The position numbers and the translations under genes are program-made. From Deinococcus multiflagellatus (GTDB taxonomy: Bacteria; Deinococcota; Deinococci; Deinococcales; Deinococcaceae), in NCBI RefSeq assembly GCF_020166415.1, contig NZ_JAIQXV010000017.1, positions 1 to 64,000 on the forward strand: a stretch of DNA of 64,000 nt, in the 5' to 3' direction. The notes under the pieces are model-generated. The model did not search any database. It saw only the letters and a list, made by a program, of their open reading frames with translations, and had not been told where the DNA came from. Below are positions 19,886 to 29,339 of this stretch, in pieces (position 1 is the first letter of the stretch; every line of letters begins with the position of its first letter).

Positions 19886-20647
19886 ATGCCCGTGTCCCGA
19901 CGACTGCTGCTGGCCCTTACCCTGACCACCCTGTCTGCCTGTGGCGGGGCCGCCCCAGGCCCCCCCCCAGCGCCGCCCGCCGGTCCCAGTGCGCCCACGC
20001 CGGGCCCCAGGGGAGAGGCCGTGCCCTTCGTGGTGTCTGGCCGCGTGCTGAACGTCCTGGGCGAACCCTTCGTGAACCGGGAGGTGGTGGCAATCCACGA
20101 GGCCAGCGGCGCGACAGTCACGGCCCGCACCGACGCCCAGGGCCGGTACGCCATCGCCGTGCCCAACCGGCCCGGCCCCTGGGAGGTCAAGGTGATCTAC
20201 GCGGTCAGTGGGGGCGGCGAGCTGGACCTGTACCCGTGGGGGCCGGACGACAATCCTGATCCCTTCCTGGCTGCCGACGGGGCCGTGCGGAACTTCGTGT
20301 ACACCAACGGCCACCGCGTTTACGGCACCGTGGATGTGGGGATTGCCCGCTCTGACCTCGTGCTGGACGACAGCCTGGAACTCACCCTGACCCCGGTCGT
20401 GCCCAATGCGCTGGGTCACACGGCGCCCCTCATCCTTCGCCCCAGGGCCAGCCTGGACCGGGCCGCGCGCACCGTGCCGCTGGGCTGGTACCGCGTGAGT
20501 GCGGTGCAGACGGTGGACGGTCAGACCGTGCCGCTGCTCGTCAGTTCGACCCTGAACCCCACCCCGGCCTTCGCGGTTGAGGCGCAGTTTTCTAACCTGT
20601 ATCAGGGCGAGCACGCCCTGACCCTGCGCTTCTGGCCCCAGGACTAA
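19886..20647 (+). CDS. Lipoprotein with carboxypeptidase regulatory-like domain (3)
   Basis: 253-aa third paralog. Lipobox TLSAC after a short hydrophobic signal, a Pro-rich linker, then FVVSGRVLNVLGEPFVNREV and RTDAQGRYAIAV of the regulatory-like beta domain, and a second beta region ending EHALTLRFWPQD. More diverged from copies 1 and 2 than they are from each other. A hairpin terminator follows at 20670-20699, so the three genes probably form one unit. Confidence 0.85.
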   Translation: MPVSRRLLLALTLTTLSACGGAAPGPPPAPPAGPSAPTPGPRGEAVPFVVSGRVLNVLGEPFVNREVVAIHEASGATVTARTDAQGRYAIAVPNRPGPWEVKVIYAVSGGGELDLYPWGPDDNPDPFLAADGAVRNFVYTNGHRVYGTVDVGIARSDLVLDDSLELTLTPVVPNALGHTAPLILRPRASLDRAARTVPLGWYRVSAVQTVDGQTVPLLVSSTLNPTPAFAVEAQFSNLYQGEHALTLRFWPQD

Positions 20648-20669
20648 GGGCCACCGGCCTCGCCCAGCG

Positions 20670-20699
20670 CGCCGCCCCTCACCCGGGCGGCGTGTTTGT
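20670..20699 (+). terminator. Rho-independent terminator after lipoprotein trio
   Basis: CGCCGCCC pairs with GGGCGGCG around a seven-base loop, followed by TGTTTGT. Confidence 0.7.
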
Positions 20700-21102
20700 C
20701 GGTTTGGGGCTAAACCGCCAAGCCCGGCCGCCTCTGTTCGCTGGGTGAATTGGGGTGGAGGCGCGGCAGCCACCTGAAGGAGCATCGTTTTTTCTGCCGT
20801 GCCCCATGACGCTGTGGAGCGGAGCGAGAAGACGGGCGGTGGCCACACGCGGGCCCTTTCATGCGCTGCCCTGTCGCTGCTCAGCCTGTATCCAGGAGTG
20901 GAGGCGCCAGACAGGCCGTGGCTGTCACAAGCCATGACTTGGGCTATCACCCTCTCGCCCCCGTAGCATCAAGTAGAAGTGGCCGGCGATTTCGCATCTG
21001 CCACCTGCAGGTCTTGTCCAGAGTTCAGAGGGTCTTTTCAGCCACTTCCAGCGCAGCGCGGCAGGTGGGGAGGGGCAGGGTTGCCCCCCGACCACGCCCC
21101 CC
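20700..21102. other. Intergenic stretch, nothing recognised
   Basis: About 400 bases between convergent genes. No frame with coding character, no clear repeat copy. Confidence 0.4.
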
Positions 21103-21348
21103 CTAGCGCCGCACGAGTTCGCTGTACAGGTGGTCCAGGCACTCGTCCACACGGGCAAAGTACCGGCGCTCGCCCAGGGTGCCCTCGCGGATCATGGCCC
21201 GCCACACGGGGCCGGTGGGCTGCTCGCCGCTTTCGTGCCAGATGCGCAGCACATACACGCGGCCCGGGGCGGGCAAAGCAGAGGCAACAGGCAGGGCGGA
21301 AGAGGGGAGCAGAGCGGAAAGGGCAGGCGCGGGTGGGTCGTGGTCCAT
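21103..21348 (-). CDS. Small conserved hypothetical protein
   Basis: 81 aa. After an Ala/Pro-rich N-terminus (about 25 residues) comes a compact segment RVYVLRIWHESGE, WRAMIREGTLGERRYF and DECLDHLYSEL. This strand-helix arrangement resembles small uncharacterised bacterial proteins of the form VLRIW-x-E ... WR ... RR-x-F. No enzymatic motif. The ATG at 21348 has AAGGAGA eight bases upstream, which decides the start over a longer frame. Transcribed alone, divergent from the large lipoprotein gene. Confidence 0.7.
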   Translation of the reverse strand: MDHDPPAPALSALLPSSALPVASALPAPGRVYVLRIWHESGEQPTGPVWRAMIREGTLGERRYFARVDECLDHLYSELVRR

Positions 21349-21547
21349 GACAGGTCTCCTTGTGCGGGCACTGTAGGGACCGCCGCATGATGGGCCGATG
21401 ACGGGGCCGCCGCGTGAACTGACGTGGCGTGGCTTGTGGCCCTCCCAGCGCTGCCCGGCGGGGTCTGGGTGCCCCCCCCCGGCCGGGCCCACCATCCGCT
21501 CATCATCCGCCGGGGCCTACGGTGGCGCCAAGCCACAAGGAGGCCCC

Positions 21548-24500
21548 ATGCGTACCCTGTCTGCCCTGCTGCCCCTGCTGACCACCTTCACGCTGCTTTC
21601 AGCCTGTGCGCCGCCGCCGGCCCCCACGTCGCCCACGCCCGCGCCGCAGCCCGGCCCCGCGCCCACGCCGAGCCCTACGCCGAGCCCCACGCCGCCCACC
21701 CCCGGCCCGGCGGGCGCCCTGAACCTGTCGAGCACCGAACTGGTGCTGGCCCCCGGCGCCGAACACGCCCTGCGCCTGAGCGCCACGGACGCGGGCGGCC
21801 AGCCCAGCCCCGCGCCCAGCGGGACGTGGCGCAGCGAGAACCCGGCGGTTGCCAGCGTGGACGGCAGCGGCCGGGTGCGCGCCCACACGCTGGGCACCAC
21901 GCGCGTGGTCTTTCAGGCGGGCGAGCAGCGCCTGAGCCTGCCCGTCACGGTGGCGGCGCTGACGCCCGGCGCCCAGGCGCTGCCGGCTGGGGCCGCGCTC
22001 TCGGCCCCGGAGGCGGTGAATCCGCGCGCTCTGCCGCTGCCCGGGGCGCTGTTCACGGTGGACCTCAAGGCCAGTGCGGCGCCCGCCGTGGGCGCGCTGG
22101 TGGTGCAGACCGACGGCGCCTTTTTCGCCGGGCGCGTGCAGGCGGTCTCGCCCCAGGGGGCCAGCGTGCGCGTCACCCTGGCGCGCGTCTCGCCGGGCGA
22201 GGTGTTCTCGGCCTACGATTTCCGCGCCGCCGGGCACCTGAGCAGCGAGAATGCCCAGGGCACCCTCAGCCCTCTGAAGTACGCCGTGCCGCGCACCCTG
22301 GCTCTGGCGCAGGAAGAGTTCCCCCTGGGCCCGCTGACCTGCGTGGCGTCCACGGATATGGTGATTAACCCGTCCACCCTGGAAGTCAAATTTCAGAACG
22401 TGCTGGACTTTGATCTGGTGCTGCGCGACGACCAGGCCGGTCAGGGCCGGCTGCGGGTCAAGACCTCGGGGCAGGTGAGCGCCACCCTCTCCGGCGCGCT
22501 GAAGATCGGCGCGAATTTCACCGGCAAGGTGGAGTGCAAAAAGGCCGATCTGGTGGCGGTGCCCATTCCGGTCAGCGGGCCCATCGGCTTTTTTATCAGC
22601 CCGGTGGTGAACCTGGGCCTGACCGTCAGTGCGGGCGGGGCCTTTGCGGTGGGGGCCGCCGACCTGGGCTTTCAGGGGGCCGCCAAGGCGAACGTGGACC
22701 TGGGCTTTGAATACCTGGAAGGCAAGGGCCTGACCAACCTGTCCACGGCGGGCGGCAGCGCCGACCTCATCCCCCGGCTGGCCTACACCGGCAGCCCCGA
22801 GGCCACCTTCAAGGCCGAGCTGTTTGCGGGCCCCACCGCCTCGCTGGCCGTGGGCAACGCGCTGGCCACCGCCGAACTGCTGACCCTGAGCGTGGGCCCG
22901 GTGCTGGAAGCCGACCTGGCCGGCACCGACCTGCAGGTGGCCGACGCCACGTACAGCTCGGGGTACAACCTGCGCCTGCAGGCCAAGGTGGAACCCGGCT
23001 CGGCGGTGGCAGACCTGATCAAGGCGCTGGTCAAGGGGGTCAGCGAGGAGATCAAGGAATCCAGCCTCGCCCTGACCGTCGAAGTGCCCCTCAGCGTGTC
23101 GCCCAGTGGGGGCGCGCAGGCGGACACGCGCCGCTACCAGAAAGGCGACGTGGTGTTCGTCAAGGCCAACCTGGACGCTGCCAACACCCATTTCCTGGGG
23201 ATCTACAACGTGCGGGCGGTCGAACTGTACCGCCTGGAGCGCTCCGAGAGCGGCGCGCGCACGGCCCGCAAGCTGGCCGAGGTGACGGCAGCGACCGACC
23301 AGGAACGCTTCGCCCTGGCCTGGACGGCCGACACCGAGGGGCAGGTGGAAGGCGAACTGTTCCTGTTCGTGCGCACCTCGCTGCTGCCCTTTCTGCCGCT
23401 GGAGGTGGGCGGCGTAAGCCCCAGCAGTCTTAAAGTGACGCCCGAACAGACCCACCTGAGCGCCGGGCGCCCGCTGACCCTGAAAGCAGAGGGTGAAGGC
23501 GGCCAGCGCGCCGACGTAACCTGGAGCGCCAGCGGCGGGACGGTCAGCCCGGACGGCGTGTTTCAGGCCAGTGTGCCCGGCACCTATACCGTGACCGCCA
23601 CGGCGCGGGACGGTTCGGCGCGCGCCTCGGCGCAGGTGAAGGTGAGCACCCTGGAGGTGCGCCCTTCTGGACTGACCCTGCGCCCCGGCGAGCGGCGCGA
23701 GCTGGCCGCCATCCTGGACGGCAAGCAGGTGAATAGCGATGAGGTGCGCTGGCTGCCGCAGGAAGGCACTGTGAGCCCGGAAGGTGTGCTGACCGCCAGC
23801 GCCCGCCCCGGCACCTATACCGTGGCCGCGTTCGTGGGCGAGGGCAGTGAACTGGTGGCCGAGATGCAGTACACCGTCAAGCTTCCCGCCATGCGCGTGA
23901 GCCTGAACTTTGGCGCGCAGACGGCCACGGTGGTCACCACCACGTCCACCTTCCCCCCTGTGTATCCAACGCTCAGCAGCACCATGAGCACCCAGGACAA
24001 GCTGCGCCGCTCGTGGCAGGGCATCCTGACCGCGCATGGTGGCGAGATAGTCCAGGACAGCGTGTGGCGCCCCTTCGAGGCCGTGACCGGCGAGGTCAAG
24101 GTGGACTTGATGTCTGAGCGCGCCACCACCTCCAGCAGTACGGGTGAATGCATTGATACCATTGATCCAGTTTCCGGGGCGAGAGGCTACGTCGCCACCT
24201 CGTGGGGCGGCACCTCCCGGCGAACCACCGAAAGCTCGGCCCTGCACTTCGGGTCGTCGGCTTTACTGGAATACCGGCTGCGCCCCGGACCCGGCGGCGA
24301 GGTGATCCTGGACGTGCGGTTGCCGGAAGATCGGTCGCCCCGCACCGGGCAGGTCACCGAGCAGGACACCGGCTGGGGCCGGGCACCCACCTGGTTCACC
24401 AATGCTTGCGCGCCTGTGGAGAGTTCACCCCTGTCGTCGGTGCCTCTAAGTGGGACTGACACGCTCCAGGAAGCCACCATGAGCCTGCCCCTGAGTGCCT

Positions 24501-24619
24501 TTAGCACCGAGCGCCACTGGGAAGCGCGCGTGACCCCGGCCCAGCTGGGCTACGCCCCGGATGACGCCGGCCTGAGCGGCACCATCGTGATTCGCGTGGA
24601 GCTGGTCGACGAGCCCTGA
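21548..24619 (+). CDS. Large lipoprotein with Ig-like (Big2-type) domains
   Basis: 1023-aa predicted surface lipoprotein. Signal MRTLSALLPLLTTFTLLSAC with lipobox cysteine, then a PTPSPTP linker to about residue 55. Residues 60-135 form a Big2-like domain (NPAVASVDGSGRVRAHTLG); the middle (about 150-620) is a beta-rich region without recognised family; two further Ig-like domains follow (TWSASGGTVSPDGVFQAS and RWLPQEGTVSPEGVLTAS, each ending GTYTV). The C-terminal 200 residues are unassigned. AAGGAGG precedes the ATG at 21548. Likely cell-envelope or adhesion role, inferred from architecture only. Confidence 0.85.
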   Translation: MRTLSALLPLLTTFTLLSACAPPPAPTSPTPAPQPGPAPTPSPTPSPTPPTPGPAGALNLSSTELVLAPGAEHALRLSATDAGGQPSPAPSGTWRSENPAVASVDGSGRVRAHTLGTTRVVFQAGEQRLSLPVTVAALTPGAQALPAGAALSAPEAVNPRALPLPGALFTVDLKASAAPAVGALVVQTDGAFFAGRVQAVSPQGASVRVTLARVSPGEVFSAYDFRAAGHLSSENAQGTLSPLKYAVPRTLALAQEEFPLGPLTCVASTDMVINPSTLEVKFQNVLDFDLVLRDDQAGQGRLRVKTSGQVSATLSGALKIGANFTGKVECKKADLVAVPIPVSGPIGFFISPVVNLGLTVSAGGAFAVGAADLGFQGAAKANVDLGFEYLEGKGLTNLSTAGGSADLIPRLAYTGSPEATFKAELFAGPTASLAVGNALATAELLTLSVGPVLEADLAGTDLQVADATYSSGYNLRLQAKVEPGSAVADLIKALVKGVSEEIKESSLALTVEVPLSVSPSGGAQADTRRYQKGDVVFVKANLDAANTHFLGIYNVRAVELYRLERSESGARTARKLAEVTAATDQERFALAWTADTEGQVEGELFLFVRTSLLPFLPLEVGGVSPSSLKVTPEQTHLSAGRPLTLKAEGEGGQRADVTWSASGGTVSPDGVFQASVPGTYTVTATARDGSARASAQVKVSTLEVRPSGLTLRPGERRELAAILDGKQVNSDEVRWLPQEGTVSPEGVLTASARPGTYTVAAFVGEGSELVAEMQYTVKLPAMRVSLNFGAQTATVVTTTSTFPPVYPTLSSTMSTQDKLRRSWQGILTAHGGEIVQDSVWRPFEAVTGEVKVDLMSERATTSSSTGECIDTIDPVSGARGYVATSWGGTSRRTTESSALHFGSSALLEYRLRPGPGGEVILDVRLPEDRSPRTGQVTEQDTGWGRAPTWFTNACAPVESSPLSSVPLSGTDTLQEATMSLPLSAFSTERHWEARVTPAQLGYAPDDAGLSGTIVIRVELVDEP

Positions 24620-24636
24620 GTGCTGGAAGAGACCGC

Positions 24637-24664
24637 GCGGCCCTGGGGAGTACCTCAGGGCCGC
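24637..24664 (+). terminator. Hairpin after large lipoprotein gene
   Basis: GCGGCCCTG pairs with CAGGGCCGC. The following DNA is only weakly T-rich. Confidence 0.45.
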
Positions 24665-24831
24665 TGATGTCTGGGTTTCTACGGGTTTCAGGTGCGACGT
24701 GACTTCCTCAAAAGAGGGGAGACAATTCTGCTGCTGGAAGGCACTGCTCCTCCCACATTCTGTTGGGGGTTGGATGCTGGAGGCCAGCAGCGCCGCTGCA
24801 AGGCAGCTTCGGGGTGACATCAACAGGGAAA

Positions 24832-24858
24832 GGCCGGGCGCACTCGTGTCGCCCGGCC
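24832..24858 (-). terminator. Hairpin terminator after 68-aa membrane protein
   Basis: GGCCGGGCG pairs with CGCCCGGCC; on the minus strand it is followed by TTTCCC. It ends the small gene at 24875-25081. Confidence 0.6.
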
Positions 24859-24874
24859 CTTCGTTGATGGTTCC

Positions 24875-25081
24875 TCAGCCTTCAGCGGAGCGCCGCCACA
24901 GTCCCCACAGGGGCAGCAGCCAGCACACCACGCCAGCGCCCAGGCACAGGACGCCGACCGCCGGGGGCCAGCCACTGCCCTGGGCGTACAAGCCGGTCAG
25001 CACCAGCAGCAGGCCCCGGGTGAAGGGGTAGGCGAGCGCCATCACGGCGGCGCGCAGGCAAAGATCAATCAGAACGTCCAT
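24875..25081 (-). CDS. Small two-helix membrane protein
   Basis: 68 aa starting MDVLIDLCLRAAVMALAYPF, with two hydrophobic helices (about 10-30 and 38-60) and a short basic tail. Unknown function. TACGGT lies seven bases before the ATG, giving a leaderless start; the frame continues upstream into repeat DNA, which is not coding. Confidence 0.65.
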   Translation of the reverse strand: MDVLIDLCLRAAVMALAYPFTRGLLLVLTGLYAQGSGWPPAVGVLCLGAGVVCWLLPLWGLWRRSAEG

Positions 25082-25088
25082 GCGCCCC

Positions 25089-25094
25089 ACCGTA
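25089..25094 (-). promoter_or_regulatory. Leaderless -10 box of the 68-aa membrane protein
   Basis: TACGGT, seven bases, ATG at 25081. Confidence 0.5.
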
Positions 25095-25182
25095 GCGGGG
25101 CCAGCATGGTGGGCCGATGACGCCCAGGAAAGGCGAGCAGAGGGGGTGGGAAGGCCGGTGCACACGGACCGCTGTCCACTTC

Positions 25183-25450
25183 CGAACCATCCAGAACAGA
25201 GCCGGATGCTCCCTGCCTGGGGCGCAGTTTCAGTCCAATGCCCGGAACGCCGGCTTTGTTCCTGCGCTGCCCCGCCGCTCTGCGAGTCCCTCCGGTCGGA
25301 GCAATGCCACAACGTATTCCGGATCATCCGTGACCACCCCGCCGCTTCGGTGTTTTCACGCCTCTCCGTCCCCGTTGTTCCTGCTCTACTGCGCCGCTCT
25401 GCGAGTCCCTCTGGTCGGGTTCTGCAGCGGATCAACCCGAAGCCTGTTCA
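25183..25450 (+). repeat. Repeat types C (partial) and B, joined
   Basis: A partial type C piece (ATCCAGAACAGAGCCGGATG to CTCCGGTCGGAGC) is followed from 25314 by a type B copy (TATTCCGGATCATCCGTGAC to CCGAAGCCTGTTCA). The last TCA is the stop codon of the malic enzyme. Fills the gap between the two genes. Confidence 0.65.
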
Positions 25451-27193
25451 GTCGCCCGCCGCCTCGCCTTCGTCCAGGCGAAAGGGCAGGTAGTCGGGCT
25501 GCCAGAAAGCGCGTTCCACGGCCGAGCGCAGCGCGTCGTCGTTCAGGCCGCGCAGGGCAAATTCGGTGGCCACGCCGTCGCGCAGGGCCTGCTGGATCAC
25601 GGCGGCGGCCACCTGCAGGCTGGCGCCGCGCAGGTCCGACACCGGGGGATAAATGCGCCCCGGCCACTGCGCCGCCGTGTAGTCGGCCAGGGCGAAGGCA
25701 GCGGCAGCCACCATGTCGTCGGTGATTTCGCGCACGCGGGCCAGAATGGCGCCAAAGCCCAGCCCCGGGAAGATAAAGGCGTTGTTGCCCTGCCCGATCT
25801 CGTGCGTGACCCCGTCCAGCGTGACCGGCGCAAAGGGGCTGCCGGTCGCCACCATCGCCTGCCCGCCGGTCCAGCGCAGCAGGTCTTCGGGCAGGGCCTC
25901 GCTGTTGGCCGTGGGGTTGGACAGCGGAAAGATCAGCGGGCGCGGCGTGTTGGTCTGCGCCGCGCGCACCACGGCCTCGCTGAAAATCCCCGCCTGCCCC
26001 GACAGCCCCAACAGTGCGGTGGCCCCAGCCTCGCGGATCACCGTTTCCAGGCCCAGGCCCGCCCACCCGGCCACCTGCGCGCGGGGCGTGGCCAGCGCCT
26101 GCTTGTAGGGTTCCATAGGGCGGTCATCCACCAGCAGCCCACGGGAATCCAGCACGTACACGCGCCGGGCAATCTCTTCAGGGCTCAGGCCTTCGCGGCG
26201 CAGGCCGTCGCGCAGGGCAGCGGCCACCCCGGCGCCCCCGGCCCCGGCGCCGTGCACCACCATCACCTGATCGGCAAACCGCTCGCCCCTGACCCGGCAG
26301 GCCCCCAGCACCCCGGCCAGCACCACCGCGCCCGTGCCCTGAATATCGTCGTTGAAGCTGGGCACCACCCGCCGGTAGCGCGCGAGCACCTCAAAGGCCG
26401 CGTCCTTGGCAAAGTCCTCCCACTGAATAATCGCCTTGGGGTAGCGCTCCAGCGTGGCCTCCACGAAGCGGTCCAGAAAGCTCAGGTACGCGTCGCCGGT
26501 CAGGCGTTCGTGCTTCACGCCCAGGTAGCCGGGGTCCTCGCGCAGGTCGGCGCGGGCGGTGCCCACGTCCAGTTCCACCGGCAGGGTCTTGTCCGGCCCC
26601 ACCCCGCCCGCCACCGTGTACAGCGAGAGCTTGCCAATGGAAATCGCCATGCCGCCGAAGCCCTGGTCGCCAATCCCCAGAATCGCGCTGGAATCGGTCG
26701 CCACGATGATCCGCACGTCGTTCAGGGGCACGTTGGCCAGCGCCTGCGCCGCGCGGTCAATGGTCCGGGTGCTCAGGGTCAGGCCGCGCGGGTAGCGGTA
26801 GATGCGGCTGAATTCCTGCACCGCCCGCCCCACGGTGGGCGTGTACACGATGGGCAGCATCTCCTCAACATGCTGCGAGAGCAGCGCGTAGAACAGCACC
26901 TCGTTGCGGTCCTGCAGGTTGCGCAGAAACACATGTTTGTCCAGGGGCTCCGGGATAGCGCGGTACTCGGCGTACTGCCGCTCGACCAGTTCGTCCAGCG
27001 TGTCGATCTGCGGGGCCAGCAGGCCGTCTAAGCCCAGGGCGCGGCGCTCGGCTTCGGTAAAGGCGGTGCCCTTGTTCAGCAGCGGAAAGCGCAGCAGCGA
27101 GAACCCGCGCACCAGGGGCCGCAGGTAGCGCCCGCCGGCGGGGTCGCGGCGCACGTCGTAGTGGTCGGTCAGGGGCAGGGGGGGGCGGGTCAC
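25448..27193 (-). CDS. maeA: NAD-type malic enzyme
   Basis: Oxidative decarboxylation of malate to pyruvate and CO2 with NAD(P) reduction; cytosolic, 581 aa, the normal size of the long bacterial/eukaryotic malic enzyme class. Visible blocks: [12 protein letters not shown], the active-site [17 protein letters not shown], the dinucleotide-binding [13 protein letters not shown] and [12 protein letters not shown]. Start: GTG at 27193 overlapping the allE stop (GTGA); longer frames run back into allE. Last gene of the ureide cluster. It would turn malate made from ureide-derived glyoxylate into pyruvate. Cofactor preference cannot be read with certainty. Confidence 0.93.
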   Translation of the reverse strand: MTRPPLPLTDHYDVRRDPAGGRYLRPLVRGFSLLRFPLLNKGTAFTEAERRALGLDGLLAPQIDTLDELVERQYAEYRAIPEPLDKHVFLRNLQDRNEVLFYALLSQHVEEMLPIVYTPTVGRAVQEFSRIYRYPRGLTLSTRTIDRAAQALANVPLNDVRIIVATDSSAILGIGDQGFGGMAISIGKLSLYTVAGGVGPDKTLPVELDVGTARADLREDPGYLGVKHERLTGDAYLSFLDRFVEATLERYPKAIIQWEDFAKDAAFEVLARYRRVVPSFNDDIQGTGAVVLAGVLGACRVRGERFADQVMVVHGAGAGGAGVAAALRDGLRREGLSPEEIARRVYVLDSRGLLVDDRPMEPYKQALATPRAQVAGWAGLGLETVIREAGATALLGLSGQAGIFSEAVVRAAQTNTPRPLIFPLSNPTANSEALPEDLLRWTGGQAMVATGSPFAPVTLDGVTHEIGQGNNAFIFPGLGFGAILARVREITDDMVAAAAFALADYTAAQWPGRIYPPVSDLRGASLQVAAAVIQQALRDGVATEFALRGLNDDALRSAVERAFWQPDYLPFRLDEGEAAGD

Positions 27194-27951
27194 GGGCGGG
27201 CCTCCAGGGTCAGGGGGTGGCGGTTCATGTCCTTGTACAGCAGGTATTTGGTCCACTCGCGGCCCAGGGCGCCGTACCACTGCGGGCAGTGGGCGCCCAT
27301 CCAGATCACGTCGCCGGCCTGCACCGGGTGGTAGTGGTCCTGCAGCTTGTACAGCCCCTCGCCGGACAGCATCAGCAGGCCGTGTTCCATGTAGTGCATC
27401 TCGGTGTAGGGCAGCGTGGCCCCCGGCGCAAAGGACATGGTGCTCATCATGAAATCGAAGCGGGGGTCGTCGGGCAGCAGCTTGCGGGCGATCAGGCGCT
27501 CATCGCCCTCAAAGGGGGCGCCGGGGTTCTCCTGCTCGTTGCCCCAGCACACCGGGGGCGGCGGGGTACCGGGGGCCGATTCGTAGGGCTTCTCGAACAC
27601 CGCCACGCGGCTGGGCGTCTGGGCGCGCAGCGTGTGCGCCGCGCCCACTGGCAAGAACACATGGTCCGAGGGGCCCAGGGTGCGCGTCTCGCCCCCCACC
27701 TGCACGTCCAGGCTCCCCTCCAGCACGAACACAAAGCGCTGAAAGCCGTGCTCGCTCTCCCGGGCCTGCGCGCCCGCTGGCAGCTCGGCGGAGAACTGCA
27801 CGAAGCGCGCCCCCAGGCCCATCACCGGGGCAATGTGCAGGGTGAGCGCGCAACCCGGCCACTCGGCCAGGGCGGTGCGCACGAAGGTATCGGGGGTCAG
27901 GACCGCGTGTGAGGGGTGCAGGGCCGAGCGGGTCACGCCAAGGTGCTTCAT
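27190..27951 (-). CDS. allE: (S)-ureidoglycine aminohydrolase
   Basis: Mn-dependent bicupin that converts (S)-ureidoglycine to (S)-ureidoglycolate and ammonia, so the allantoate breakdown product is not lost; cytosolic, 253 aa. The N-terminal cupin has [15 protein letters not shown] and [13 protein letters not shown]; the C-terminal metal cupin has [18 protein letters not shown] and [15 protein letters not shown] with the expected Glu/His ligands. The ATG at 27951 overlaps the allantoinase stop (ATGA), and its own end overlaps the malic enzyme start. Confidence 0.92.
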   Translation of the reverse strand: MKHLGVTRSALHPSHAVLTPDTFVRTALAEWPGCALTLHIAPVMGLGARFVQFSAELPAGAQARESEHGFQRFVFVLEGSLDVQVGGETRTLGPSDHVFLPVGAAHTLRAQTPSRVAVFEKPYESAPGTPPPPVCWGNEQENPGAPFEGDERLIARKLLPDDPRFDFMMSTMSFAPGATLPYTEMHYMEHGLLMLSGEGLYKLQDHYHPVQAGDVIWMGAHCPQWYGALGREWTKYLLYKDMNRHPLTLEARP

Positions 27952-29339
27952 GGGCCTCCGGGAGGGGGGAGAGCGGGGGCGGGGTCCAGTGGAGCCGGGG
28001 TCAGCAGTTGCCCGCGCCCGTCGCCAAACCACGCCCCCTGGTCGGTCAGGCGGTAGACCGGCTGCCCGCGCAGATAGGTGGCCTGCACGCGGCCCCGGAA
28101 ACGCTCGCCCCGGTAGGGGTTGCCGCCGTGGCGGTCGTGCAGGTCGGTCAAGGTAAAGGGCTCATCCAGCCGCACCAGCGCAAAGTCGGCGTCGTGGCCC
28201 ACGCGCAGCGCGCCCTTGCGCGCCAGCCGGAAGCGCCGCGCCGGGTGCAGCGCACTGACTGCCGCCAGCAGAGGCAGCGGCACCCCACGTCGCCAGTAGC
28301 CGTCCTCAAGCAGCACGTTCAGGGTGGACTGCGCCCCGCTGATGCCGCCCCACAGGGCGAAGAAGTCGTCGCCCGTTTTCAGGTCCGGGGGGGCCGGCGA
28401 GTGGTCCGAGCCCACGGTGTCGATCTGCCCGGCCTTCAGGGCGGCCCACAGGGCCTCGCGCTCGGTGGCCGGGCGCAGCGGCGGCGCGCACTTAAGCAGT
28501 GGCCCGGCGCGTTCCACGTCTTCGTCCGTGAAGTGCAGGTAGTGGGGGCAGGTTTCGGCCGTCACGTCCACGCCCCGGGCGCGCGCCTCGGCGGCCAGCA
28601 GCACCGCGCGCGCCGTGCTGAGGTGCACCAGATGCAGCGCCGCGCCCGTTTCCTCGGCAAACAGCAGGGCGCGCGACACCGCCTCGGCCTCGGTGATCGG
28701 TGGGCGCGAGGCAAGGTAGTCGCGCGCGCCGTGGTGGCCCGCCGCCTGCGCGGCCTGGGCCAGCGCGCGGGTGAGGGGATCACTCTCGGCGTGGGTGGCG
28801 ACCACCCGGCCCAGGCGCCGAGCGGCACGCATGCCCTCGTACAGCGTGGCGTCGTCGGCGGCCGGGAACTCGTCCAGGCCGCTGTGGCTCATGAATGCCT
28901 TGAAGCCCACCACGCCGCACGCGGCCAGATCATCCAGTTCGCTCAGGTTCAGCGGGGTCAGGCCCCCCCACAGGCCAAAATCCAGCCGCGAGTGCGCCTC
29001 GCCCGCCGCCCGCTTGGCCTGGAAGGCCGCGCGGTTCAGCACTGGCGGGCTGGAATTGAGCGGCATGTCCAGAAAGCTGGTGGCCCCGCCCGCCGCCAGC
29101 GCCCGGGTGCCGGTGTCAAAGCCCTCCCAGTGGGTGCGCCCGGGTTCGTTCAGGTGCACATGGGCGTCCACCACCCCGGGGAAGACGTGCAGGCCCCGGG
29201 CGTCCACCTCCTGGCGCGCCGGGGCGTAGACCTCCAGCGCCAGACTCACGATCTGGCCGTCCTGCACCCCCAGGTCGGCCGGCATGGGGCCGCTGGGCGT
29301 GACCAGGGTGCCGCCCCGGATCAGCAGGTCCAGGCTCAT
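27948..29339 (-). CDS. allB: Allantoinase
   Basis: Zn-dependent amidohydrolase opening allantoin to allantoate; cytosolic, 463 aa. Binuclear site residues are present: H60 and H62 in [17 protein letters not shown], the carboxylated lysine K147 in VGFKAFMS, H183 in ATHAESD, H239 in LHLVHLST and D312 in VGSDHSP. Start and stop overlap allC and allE by four bases each, so the operon is translationally coupled. No allantoin transporter or uricase is in the window; substrate uptake must be encoded elsewhere. Confidence 0.95.
   Translation of the reverse strand: MSLDLLIRGGTLVTPSGPMPADLGVQDGQIVSLALEVYAPARQEVDARGLHVFPGVVDAHVHLNEPGRTHWEGFDTGTRALAAGGATSFLDMPLNSSPPVLNRAAFQAKRAAGEAHSRLDFGLWGGLTPLNLSELDDLAACGVVGFKAFMSHSGLDEFPAADDATLYEGMRAARRLGRVVATHAESDPLTRALAQAAQAAGHHGARDYLASRPPITEAEAVSRALLFAEETGAALHLVHLSTARAVLLAAEARARGVDVTAETCPHYLHFTDEDVERAGPLLKCAPPLRPATEREALWAALKAGQIDTVGSDHSPAPPDLKTGDDFFALWGGISGAQSTLNVLLEDGYWRRGVPLPLLAAVSALHPARRFRLARKGALRVGHDADFALVRLDEPFTLTDLHDRHGGNPYRGERFRGRVQATYLRGQPVYRLTDQGAWFGDGRGQLLTPAPLDPAPALPPPGGP

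Noticed and set aside
21599..24247. 882-aa open frame opposite the large lipoprotein
   Set aside because: Antisense shadow; the plus-strand gene has a lipobox, ribosome site and recognisable domains.
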